Positions 26,369-34,800 of a stretch of DNA of 64,000 bases are shown here, piece after piece. How positions within the stretch are numbered: position 1 is the stretch's first letter; the number at the start of each line of letters is the position of its first letter. Source of the stretch: Tyto alba (Eukaryota > Chordata > Aves > Strigiformes > Tytonidae); NCBI RefSeq assembly GCF_018691265.1, contig NW_024881327.1, positions 26,157,936 through 26,221,935 of the forward strand, written 5' to 3'. The notes beneath the pieces are model-generated. The model was given only the letters and a program-made list of their open reading frames with translations, was not told where the DNA came from and did no database searches. The position numbers were made by a program, and so were the translations under genes.

Positions 26369-27129
26369 GTTTTCATAAAGACAGTGTAGCAGGGAAAAAA
26401 GGACTCATTGATACAGAACTAATGCTGCCAGATCTGGAAATAGGACATAAGTGTCCTGATCTTTAATAGGTTTTTCTCTCATAGTAGAATGTTTTCAGAT
26501 GTCCAGCAATCACGAGTATATGAAAAAGTACAAAGAGAAGTCAGTTTGATCTCTGGGGTAGTACAGAGCATGCCAGCACAGAGCTGTCCCACATCCCCAG
26601 CTCAGAAAAACTCCAAGCGATCAACCACCCTCCCTGCAAACACCAATACAATTTAAGAGAGTAAATGCAGAATTATGGAGCAAACTTAAACCAATTAAGA
26701 AGTCTTAAAACACAGTTTGTTCAGAACACGGATCAGTCCCATTTGAAACCTATTTTCTTTCAAATATGCCTAATTAATTATAAAGCTGTAAGGAATGAAA
26801 AAAAAAAGCAAGTGAAGTATTTTTACCTGCTTTATTCCCTTATTCATGAACAGTAGGTAGCTGAAAAAGGAACAGTAATGCCCATTTATACCCCTTTCTC
26901 ACAGCTTAAGGAGACGCTTTGGTATTTGCAAACATTTAAGGTAAGAAGTCACTTTGTTTAATTGTTCTCTCGTATTTGTCTTTGGTTTTTCAGATGTGGT
27001 GACATCCTCCTTGCTGTCAATGGCAGGAACACATCAGGAATGATGCATGCCTGCTTGGCAAGGATGCTCAAAGATCTGAAAGGAAAAATTACTCTCACAA
27101 TTGTGTCCTGGCCTGGCACTTTTTTATAA
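2534..27129 (+). CDS. LNX1: LNX1, ligand of Numb protein X 1: seven 3' coding exons, four PDZ domains
   Basis: LNX1 is a cytoplasmic RING-type E3 ubiquitin ligase that binds and ubiquitinates Numb and scaffolds membrane proteins through four PDZ domains. Seven exons in the window (2534-2736, 5520-5891, 10924-11061, 16833-17010, 18940-19168, 26105-26263, 26994-27129) have AG/GT borders and join in one frame to 471 residues and TAA. Approximate fragment positions: PDZ1 8-101, PDZ2 120-203, PDZ3 246-335, PDZ4 380-466. Their carboxylate-binding loops read LAIR, LGIK, LGMT and LGFS. The protein ends in PGTFL, as in mammals. The RING domain and NPAY Numb-binding motif should lie before base 1, so the gene is partial only because of the window edge. 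Convergence with FIP1L1 identifies LNX1, not LNX2. Identity comes from remembered human LNX1 (728 aa), not a search. Confidence 0.95.
2737..5519 (+). other. LNX1 intron
   Basis: Between the two PDZ1 exons. It holds an 18-base T run (5092-5109) and otherwise unique sequence. Several open readings on both strands have low-complexity or unremarkable translations and no splice or family support. Confidence 0.8.
5520..5891 (+). CDS. LNX1: LNX1 exon, end of PDZ1 and most of PDZ2
   Basis: This is the largest LNX1 exon here: 372 nt, 124 codons, phase 0 at both ends. The acceptor is CTCTTCCAG and the donor CAG|GTTTGT. It opens with [14 protein letters not shown], completing PDZ1, then a linker, then PDZ2 from DSFHVV with the LGIKLV loop and the [17 protein letters not shown] helix-strand core. 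It stops within PDZ2 at LIQ. Confidence 0.95.
5892..10923 (+). other. LNX1 intron with an AT-rich block of regulatory appearance
   Basis: No coding exon seen. The stretch about 7795-7990 is repeat-free and dense in homeodomain-like cores (ATAATGCATAATTGA, GTAATTATAC, GTTAATTGG, CTAATTAGG), so it is a possible conserved non-coding element. The rest shows nothing recognisable. Confidence 0.6.
10924..11061 (+). CDS. LNX1: LNX1 exon, end of PDZ2 and PDZ2-PDZ3 linker
   Basis: A 138-nt exon of 46 codons, phase 0 at both ends, with acceptor CCTCCTGCAG and donor AAG|GTGAGG. It encodes the last PDZ2 strand ([11 protein letters not shown]) followed by a Pro/Ser/Gly-rich linker ending in NNPGK. Mammalian LNX1 has the same last strand followed by a weakly conserved linker. 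Confidence 0.92.
11062..16832 (+). other. LNX1 intron
   Basis: Contains a pure 29-base A run at 12302-12330. No recognisable repeat body or exon. A short piece at 14118-14160 (GAAGTCAGTGGGAGCTTTGCC) resembles old amniote interspersed-repeat remnants, but the call is weak. Confidence 0.7.
12302..12330 (+). repeat. Poly(A) run, 29 bases
   Basis: An uninterrupted A run inside an LNX1 intron. No recognisable retroelement body precedes it. Confidence 0.95.
16833..17010 (+). CDS. LNX1: LNX1 exon, first part of PDZ3
   Basis: The acceptor is CCATCACAG and the donor ACAG|GTAAAA. The 178-nt exon starts in phase 0 and ends in phase 1 inside a Gly codon. After [10 protein letters not shown] comes the PDZ3 loop SLGMTVAGG and the conserved [19 protein letters not shown]. 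Where mammals have RDGRIKTG the sequence reads RDSRIKTG, a Gly-to-Ser change in the turn before the GD motif. A second AG two bases downstream would break the frame. Confidence 0.94.
17011..18939 (+). other. LNX1 intron between the PDZ3 exons
   Basis: Unique sequence, GC content rising towards the next exon. No repeat or exon recognised. Confidence 0.8.
18940..19168 (+). CDS. LNX1: LNX1 exon, end of PDZ3 and PDZ3-PDZ4 linker
   Basis: The acceptor GGTCTCAG and donor CG|GTAAGT bound a 229-nt exon, phase 1 to phase 2. It completes PDZ3 ([12 protein letters not shown] ... [11 protein letters not shown] ... LKALEL), then a charged, GC-rich linker, then the conserved [13 protein letters not shown] just before PDZ4. 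It is far richer in GC and CpG than its introns. The open reading seen on the opposite strand is a by-product of this composition. Confidence 0.95.
23865..24265 (+). mobile_element. Avian endogenous-retrovirus LTR fragment (non-coding)
   Basis: Begins TGTGATGGGTTGGACC and continues with GGGAAAATAGGAAGAACAAG, GTGGGCAAAACAGACT, CTTGGGGAATTTAA, and further on GGCGGCGCAGGGG and GTTGCTCTCTGCCACTCCTT. This order of blocks is what I recall from common avian ERV LTRs. It is diverged, lacks a clear far end and has no adjacent viral coding sequence, so it is a decayed solo-LTR remnant. Family assignment needs a repeat library. Confidence 0.5.
25199..25233 (+). repeat. (AAAAC)n simple repeat
   Basis: A-rich runs separated by single C or T in a five-base rhythm, in the large LNX1 intron. 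Confidence 0.9.
26105..26263 (+). CDS. LNX1: LNX1 exon, first part of PDZ4
   Basis: The acceptor GTTTCAG and donor TTAG|GTAATG bound a 159-nt exon, phase 2 at both ends. It encodes [12 protein letters not shown], then the canonical PDZ loop [12 protein letters not shown], then [24 protein letters not shown]4 has the loop closest to the classical GLGF form among the four domains. Confidence 0.95.
26264..26993 (+). other. LNX1 last intron
   Basis: Short 730-bp intron separating the PDZ4 exons, with an (AAAAC)n run at 26341-26368. Nothing else is recognised. Confidence 0.85.
26341..26368 (+). repeat. (AAAAC)n simple repeat
   Basis: Regular AAAAC units in the last LNX1 intron, the second such repeat in this gene. 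Confidence 0.9.
26994..27129 (+). CDS. LNX1: LNX1 terminal coding exon, end of PDZ4 and stop
   Basis: The acceptor is GGTTTTTCAG. The exon encodes [17 protein letters not shown] and ends [13 protein letters not shown] with stop TAA at 27127-27129. It completes PDZ4 and the native C-terminus. The T-rich run starting inside the Phe codons leads into the 3' UTR. Confidence 0.96.
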
Positions 27130-27360
27130 AACAAGTCTTTATGGAGAACATGACAAATCATTTAACACAGAAGAAAAGGAATATCAGTCTTCGCTTTTTG
27201 GAGGGGTCAAGTACATGTTTATAAAGGAAAGGTTTCTGAAATGTCAACCTGCATGTCAAGAAAAGTCAAGTTTAGGGAAAGCAGGAACACCTGTCAGAAA
27301 GTCACTTCGGAGTGATTTAAGCTACAGACATAAATCTTTCCTTCCCTGTGTTCTTAAGGG

Positions 27361-27438
27361 GTTTTTTTGTTTTGTTTTGGGTTTTGTTGTTTTTTTTTTT
27401 TTTTTTATATATATATAATGCACCATAATAATAATAAT
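27361..27438 (+). repeat. T-rich, TA and ATA low-complexity stretch in the LNX1 3' UTR
   Basis: A GTTTT-type run, a pure T run, (TA)n to 27418, and an ATA repeat at 27425-27438. Confidence 0.9.
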
Positions 27439-27917
27439 GAAATTTAAGGAGCCGCAACTCCTGCTCACCCACTTTATTTTCATTTACAAAAAGAAATCCT
27501 TGAGTAACTTATGGAAAAATTTCTTGCAAAAAATCAGGTGAAGGTTTTTATCCAACACAGTAATAGCACTTTGATTATGTGTATGTTTTCATGGTCAGCG
27601 TGAAGCTGGTATTTTCAAGACTTTCAAGTACAGTTTGTTAGTCTGTAAAACTGTGAATTTCTAAAATAATTAAAAATAACTGTAACTGTGTATTTGTACA
27701 GATATTATTTTTAACCAAAACCAAATGACCTAGATTCCCTGGTATGTTTTGATTAATACTATTAAATCTAGGATTTTTATACAGAATTATTGGTTTTAAG
27801 GAAGTACACTGCACCCTGCTGATACCATCAAGTAGGTCTTCTGAATCGCACCCTGACAGCGCAGTACAGTTTTTGCAGGACTGCCACGTCAATCTCACTT
27901 GATACTGTTCTGGATGG

Positions 27918-27923
27918 AATAAA
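27918..27923 (+). promoter_or_regulatory. LNX1: Candidate proximal poly(A) signal AATAAA, LNX1
   Basis: An exact AATAAA on the + strand 789 bases after the LNX1 stop. It is followed by a T/G-containing stretch (GATGATGGTCTTCTATTTTT) that could serve as the downstream element. Confidence 0.4.
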
Positions 27924-28384
27924 GCTGAAAGTGATGATGGTCTTCTATTTTTCTCAAAATAATAGTTCTTTGCCTTTCTCTGCAAATTACCCATGTTCCA
28001 AAGTCTTATTTTTTCCTCACAAGCTAGCAATGGGAAGAAGGTATGTTTGTTAATCTTTATCAAGGACAGCTGTTCCCCTCAAATGAAGAGCAAAATGAAC
28101 TTTCTCTCTTAAGGCACTGAAAAGCAGCAGGGATGATTATCCAGCTTAATTCACCCACACAAACCAGGCATAATTATCAAGCGTACGATCACCACACTCA
28201 GTGTTCCATCAGACTAAGAACAATCCGCACCCTTCCAAGTTCCCCTGTTTTTTTTTGCTTCACCTCAGTACGAGGTTCTTGAGGAGTCAGCAATTCCTGC
28301 CTGTCCCTGCAGTAAAGGATAACCTTTTCAAATATGAATTCCAAAAGCTATACCAAACCTACACTGTTCCAGATATTGGTATAT

Positions 28385-28390
28385 AATAAA
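28385..28390 (+). promoter_or_regulatory. LNX1: Candidate distal poly(A) signal AATAAA, LNX1
   Basis: An exact AATAAA on the + strand, followed by GTGAATGTACACTGTTTCT, a GT-containing downstream region. It is the last clear + strand signal before the FIP1L1 3' end. Confidence 0.5.
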
Positions 28391-28583
28391 GTGAATGTAC
28401 ACTGTTTCTAAAGTCAGTAAAAGAATGACCTTCCCATGGCTTATGAAAAAAAGGAGACGATTTAATACCGACATTTTAAGACCTAGATATATTGTAAGAG
28501 TGTAAAAGTCTTGAGCTACAAGATGTTGTCTGTTTCTTAAAAGACAAAGTCAGTCAAAGAATCTTAACATGAAAAATTCGTTC

Positions 28584-28589
28584 TTTATT
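28584..28589 (-). promoter_or_regulatory. FIP1L1: Poly(A) signal AATAAA of FIP1L1
   Basis: TTTATT on the + strand reads AATAAA on the FIP1L1 strand, 146 bases after the FIP1L1 stop. Just upstream on the gene strand is a U-rich run (TTGTTTTTTTG), the kind of upstream element the CPSF subunit Fip1 is known to favour. It predicts a short 3' UTR ending near 28565. Confidence 0.65.
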
Positions 28590-28734
28590 TTCAAAAAAAC
28601 AATGTAACCTTGGATTTCAAACTAACAGAACAAGATTAAGAGCAAATTATTTTAATACCCAGAAAAATAACAAGATTTATAGTAATCTATTTCTGGCACT
28701 AATATATATGCAAGTAGGCAAAAATCACACAAGC

Positions 28735-28882
28735 CTATTCTGCAGGGGCAGCTTCAGTGTTTTCCTGTTCAGCAGCAGGCTCACCGCTGGCTTCTTTTCC
28801 TTCTTTGCTTCTTTTGGATTTTTTGTGTTTGTGCCTTCTGTGGCTGTCCCCTTCTTCACTGTCGTGACGACGTCTGCTGTTA
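28735..28882 (-). CDS. FIP1L1: FIP1L1 terminal coding exon and stop
   Basis: The acceptor is TCTCTATTTAG. One base completes a Ser codon, then the exon reads [20 protein letters not shown] and [19 protein letters not shown], ending APAE and TAG (28735-28737). The basic cluster is a likely nuclear-localisation and RNA-contact segment, and the C-terminus matches mammals. Confidence 0.97.
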
Positions 28883-31800
28883 CTAAATAGAGAGAAAAAA
28901 AATCTCAAAAAATTGCATGACACAGAGTACCAAAAACCCAGCCTTTGCATTCCTATTTGAAAACTGGCACCTGCTCCTGTTCCGACCCAGATAGTATTTG
29001 AATGTCATTTGATTTTTTCATGGAATGGTACATACATCCAACCCATCCTGTACTTTTTGTTGGGAAATTGAAAGGATTTTTTGCATTTGTAACCCATATA
29101 CTAATAGCAATACTTTAAATAATGTCATGTCCCTACTGGCATCCCTTAATGATTTAACATTCTTACTGACCCCCATTCCCTGGACTTAAGCTTCATTTCT
29201 AACTTTAAAAGGATCAAGTTGAACAATTTCTATCAAGTGACCACGAGGGTTAGGTCAGCTTCACTCACCACTTTCTGACCCACCATTTTTACTCCTCTTT
29301 CCCCAAGTTCACCGTTTCTGTTCACTAGCTACGACTGTCACATACATCATTCAATATGAAGTTACCCGAGGTCAACATTGCTTTTCGTCTATCCACATTT
29401 TATATGGCAGACTTGTTCCAAGTAGTACATCTAAGTGTTTACAGTCTTTCCACAAAACTCCAGTTTGTTTGGGGTTCTTTTAAAAGTTTACTTTATTTTT
29501 TTAAATTGGTCAAGTCTTTCGTATCCTATTAAAAAAAAAAAAAAAAATAATCAAACCTTCGAGATGACTTGTGTCTGGTCTCTTCTTTCTCTCTGTGTCG
29601 CCTGTCTCTGTGTCGGTCTTCTTTCTCCCTACTCGTTCTATGGCGGTCATAGCCTCTTTCTGCATAGTCTCTGTATCTGTATCGTTCTTCATCACTGATT
29701 AAAATAAGAAGATATTTCAGGAGAGTAACACCAAGCAGTATATATATTAAAAAAATAAATTTTTACACACTTTTGAGATAAATGACAACAAAAATCTTAA
29801 TGTTGCTTCTGGGTTTCTAAATGAGATCAACAACATATGCTAAAAGGACATTAAAGCTCTTCACCTTACATACTAGGCTTCCGTTAACGCAATTTTGAAA
29901 GGAGATTGTCCAATAAAAATGGAAGGAAAAAAGAACAACAGTGTCACATTAAGTTTATACAGGAGGTATCAAGTAGTTAGCCTAAACCGGTATCTAGATG
30001 CAAATGAAGTACAATCCTACATAAACTTTAGTAATGTTTCAGGTCAGTGTGTGTAACGCTCAACACTTATCAGCACACTTTTTGACTACTATACCATTTG
30101 GGTAAATTTATTTAATCTTGGTACAGCTGATCTATTTCCTTCCATCAGCTTCAAGAAAGGAAAAGCTAGTCGCAAAGAGACTGACAGTAAAATACAGTCA
30201 ATGTTTTGGGTTTTTTTAAAATTAATTTCTCACCTGTGCCAATGCTGTCTCTAATTCCTCTCTTGGATTACCATGAGTGCTGCTCTACCACAGTGCTGGT
30301 AAACCCCCTAAATACTACAGGCTGCACAAGAATTTAAAGGCTTTACTTAAGAAAGTATTTTCATATTTTGGCAGTCCTAAGAGTTGAGTGAAATTAAAAA
30401 AAAAAGATGAGAGCAGTATCTATAGTTAGCCAACACCACTCAAAACACTACGTTAGCATAGCTTTAAAAGGCATGCTCGTTTTATTATTTCTCTACCAAC
30501 AAAATCCTACTCAGATATAGTGTCCAGTATCATTTAACAATGATACTTCAATACGAATTAACTTACTGTAACTATTTATATAGTATCACATAAAGTCTTC
30601 GTAACCATAGTTTGGAAGATCCCTACCAAGTCCTAAAGACAGGCACAGTGGACCAGGCTTTCTGAGGCAGTAATTAAAACAGGTAACAATTTAGATACCA
30701 TTAAGCTGATGAAAGCCAAGTGTTCCATGCCTGCTGTCTTTGCCAACATTTACCATGAAAGAAATGATCTTCCTGAGGTCCCTGACAGGAGCAGAACAGC
30801 TCAGACAGATCACACAAGGAGAACAGTTCAAGCCTAAAGAGATTTCTCATGTCCTGGCGCAGAGAGAACTTTGATCAAAACAACTTAATCTGACATAATT
30901 TGGATCCTGTGGCCATTCCCCAAGTGAAGACATTACATTAGTGATTATTACATCTATGCACGAAAACTCAGCGCGAGAAGGGGGAATGCCTGAAACAACT
31001 GCACTAGTCTTTCTACGGAACTCGGTATGATTGTATCATTCAGCAAATTTTAAAAACCAGCTCAAGCAGGACCACCAGTTGCCCAGGACCATGTCCAGAT
31101 GGCTTCTGGACTTCTCCAAGGATGGAGACTCCACAACCTCCCTGGCCAACCTGTGCCAGGGCTCAGTCGCCCTCACAGGCACTTTGCCACTATCACTTCT
31201 CTTAACTATTGTCCCCCTCTTAAGACAAAACCAAAATTCAACTGCATTAAACATTTTTTTTTTAAGACTATGTTAAATCTAACATGTCTCTCCCACACGA
31301 AAACCCTAGAACAGAGACATGTCAACTTATACAAAACGAAGGCAGTACAGCTACAGAACATGAACTCTGATCACACTACTCCAGTCGGCTTAATGCACCC
31401 TAGGTTATGGTCCAGGGTGTGAAAATAAATTCACTTGCTCTGCTGAGGTGCCCAAAATCCAGACAGGTAAACTAAAGCAGTTGGGGGTGGGGGAAAGAGA
31501 GAAAATAAATCCCAAATCTTACAGTGCTGAAACCTCAAGTCCTACACCTTTAACCAGTTTGTATCTCTACCAATCATTTACCATTGTTTTACCCTCAGGT
31601 TTCAATTTCACTCGCAGGGGAAGGAGGGAAGTGTAGGGGAGACAATCCAATTTACAGTTGAATTTACAATCCAAGTGCCTCTCTGCTGAGCATTTCTTCT
31701 CACAAGAAACTAGCTCAAGGCTTTGGTGAGAGAGGTAAAACTAACATTAGAAGAGTTTTGCTATCAAATGTCACAGAAAGATGAAGGTTGGTATCATCTC

Positions 31801-34800
31801 TTAGTTTCTGGGACAAGTCATACTGAAGAGAAGACTGGCCTAGCTTACAGAGCAGTTTGTTTTCCAGTTCAGAATTCCAGTCTCTATGTGCTCTACGTTT
31901 GAAGTGTGTCTTTACTTGGTGTGTAATAAAGCAGCACCATAAAGACAGCATGTGCCTGGTGAAGTCTAGTTACAAAGCTCAGTTTTAGAATATATATTAA
32001 AAAAACCGTATGTTAAATGTGAAATTAAAATTAGGTTCTGAAATTTACCAGAAGTTATAACCGAAGATGAAGTCTGATTTGAACAACAAAAGAAATTTTT
32101 TGTTAGACATGTGCTTCCTGTACTAACACATTTTTAAAGTACCACTAATCACAATTTTAGGAGCCTTACATTTCTGCAAGCTTACAGGGACAGAAAGAGG
32201 TAGAACCAATTAAATTATAGTTTACTCCCAATATCCGATATTACTACCAAAACTAACATTTTGATGATCAGTACCTAATTAAAAAGTTAAAATTTGAATG
32301 TCTAATTCTGCTTTCTGACGAGCTCGCCATAAGAAATTAGATGGCTACTTTTATACATACGGCTTGGTTTCAAAGCTGAGATCCAAAACTTTTAATGTTA
32401 ACCCACAGCCTGCATCTTCTCTGTTACACGACTGTTTTAAAACACTCTAGAAAATGATACAAATGTTATTGATACTCCTTTTTAAACCTTATTTTGGCAA
32501 ACTACTAAGGAACCATGACAGCTTGTAAGTGTGTCTGAAAATAAACAACCTTTCTATAAGTAAAGCAAAGTATCAGTTTGCCAAGTCCAGTATGTTGGGA
32601 GCTTTCAGAAACAGGAACAAACGCCATGTACCCAATGTTACACACCATTGATCTCCTCCCCATTTTGTATCTGGGCTTACATTACAGTTATCAAAGCTTC
32701 CCAGGGACAGCCTTGAGAGCGTAACTTTTGACCTGTGGAAGAGGACCTATAGTTACCCATGCCTTCTGGTTAAATAAGCCCAATCCACAAAATCTTCGTT
32801 CTCTACACCTTTGGTTACTTTTCCAAAACAGACTAGAAGCTATTAACTTCGCACATCAGGAGATCTTACTTTGGTAGAGATGTCTAACTTCTCCTATCTG
32901 TACTCAAAAACCCTTCAACAAAGAATCACAGAAGGCTTTAGGCTGGAAGGGACTTTGTGGTGGTCACTAGGGCTAACCAAAGTGAGACCCCACCTGCAGT
33001 GCTGTGTCCAGCTCTGGGGCCCCCAGCATAAGGAGGACATGGAGCTGCTCGAGCAGGTCCGGAGGAGGCCACAAAGGTGATCGGGGGGCTGGAGCACCTC
33101 CCTGATGAGGACAGGCTGAGTTGGGGGTGTTCAGCCTGGAGAAGAGAAGGTTCTGGGGAGACCTTGTAGTGGCCTTCCAGTACTTAAAGGGGGCTACAGG
33201 AAAGGTGGGGAGGGACCCTTCATCAGGGGGTGTAGGGATAGGATGAGGGGTAATGGTTTTAAACTGAAAGAAGATATATTTAGTTTAGATGTAAGGAAGA
33301 AATTCTTTATTGAGATGGTGGTGAGGCACTGGCCCAGGGTGCCCAGAGCTGTGGCTGCCCCCTCCCTGGCAGGGCTCAAGGCCAGGCTGGACGGGGCTTT
33401 GAGCAACCTGGTCTGGTGGAAGGTGTCCCTGCCCGTGGCAGGGGGGTTGGAACTGGATGATCTTTAAGGTCCCTTCCAACCCAAACCATTCTATGAACCC
33501 CTCCTCAACACAAGGCTAACTCAGAAGTCTGGTCAGCTTGCTCAGGGCCCTATTTAGTCAAGTTTTGAGTATCTTCAAGGCTGGAGATTCCACAACCTCC
33601 CTCTGCAACCTGTCTCACTGACTGATCACTCTTTTTGTGATTATTTCCACCCGTCCAGCCCTGCCCCTGCACCTTATTTACTGTGAATCTCCCTTGCTGT
33701 GACTTTTAACTATTGCCCCTTGTCCTTTCTCCGTGCACCTTGAAAAAGAGCCTGGCTCTACCTTCTCTACAACCACCCCTTAGCTAGTTGAAAACAGCCT
33801 TTAAGAACCCTACTCATCCTTCTCCTTTCAAGCTAAATAATCTCCCATCCCCTCAGCCCAGCTAACCACACCTTGTCAGACCTCTCCTGGACTCTCCAGT
33901 CTGTCAATGTCTTCTTTTTCATAGCAAGGATCCCCAAACCAGGCACAGTACCTTGCATGTTTTATCAAGTGCCAAAGAAGAGGGGAGTAACGTCATTCTC
34001 CACATGCAGGCTACACTCTAGTGCAGCTCAACATGTTTTGAGCTTTATCACACATAGAGAGGCAAGTCCCGTTCAATTTGTTGTCCACCAGGACACCAAG
34101 TCCTTTCATGTAAAGCTACTTTCTAGCCAGACAGACCCTCATCTGCTCTGCTGCATGGGATTACTGGGGTCCAAGACCTTAGAAATACAGTGGTTGGGTT
34201 TTGGTTTTGTTTTTCAAATTGCTGAGGAAGAACCATAAAATGGTAAGGCATCAATCAAATTCCAAGGTTTACATCTTTCGTGGTAACTTATTGACATGCA
34301 ACTATCAAAAAAAAAAAAAAAAGAAAACAGTCTTTGCAGAATGGACAACAGTCCAAAAAGAATGACATTTTCTCAAGAGGGCAGAATGAGATCTCTTGTA
34401 AAAATGCACAATTTCATCTGAAGATAGCAGGGTAAAGGTAGAACAGAATATAAAATGCAGCTGACGGTTCATTTTTAAGCCATATTTAGGTTATACTAAT
34501 AAAATAAAAATAATTTCTATTTTCTTACAATTTTCAGAATTATAGCACAAATACAGGCTATTTAACAGGCAAAGAACTGCTAAAAACATTGAAAGCAGTA
34601 ATTTCTAAGCAGTAAAAAGCTAAAGATGATGTTTACTCCAAATCTCACCAGTGTCGCTTGAACAAAGTTTAAACAAAGGGAATTTAAATAAGAGTAATGC
34701 ATCTGTGAAGTCTCTAAAATACTTCACATTCTCTTCCCTGTGGCTTGTTTCATTTTCTTAAGTGTGTACAATTGAATATAAACCTTCTTAAAAAGCATTA

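Larger units (their letters stand above)
27130..28410 (+). other. LNX1: LNX1 3' untranslated region (end inferred)
   Basis: Sequence after the LNX1 stop has no further coding exon on the + strand. It holds a T-rich/TA stretch (27361-27418), a short ATA run (27425-27438) and A/T-rich 3'-UTR-like sequence. Candidate poly(A) signals are AATAAA at 27918-27923 and 28385-28390. The distal end is inferred from the second signal. Confidence 0.6.

Noticed and set aside
2534..27129. LNX2 instead of LNX1
   Set aside because: The peptide matches LNX1 at linkers and C-terminus (SWPGTFL), and the convergent FIP1L1 neighbour is the LNX1 arrangement.
27638..28063. 141-codon open frame on the - strand
   Set aside because: Lies in the LNX1 3' UTR beyond the FIP1L1 poly(A) signal; no homology.
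32971..33520. GGCTAAC on both sides of the nested CR1 as a target-site duplication
   Set aside because: The second copy is about 17 bases beyond the CR1 terminus and may belong to the host CR1 itself; not enough to call.
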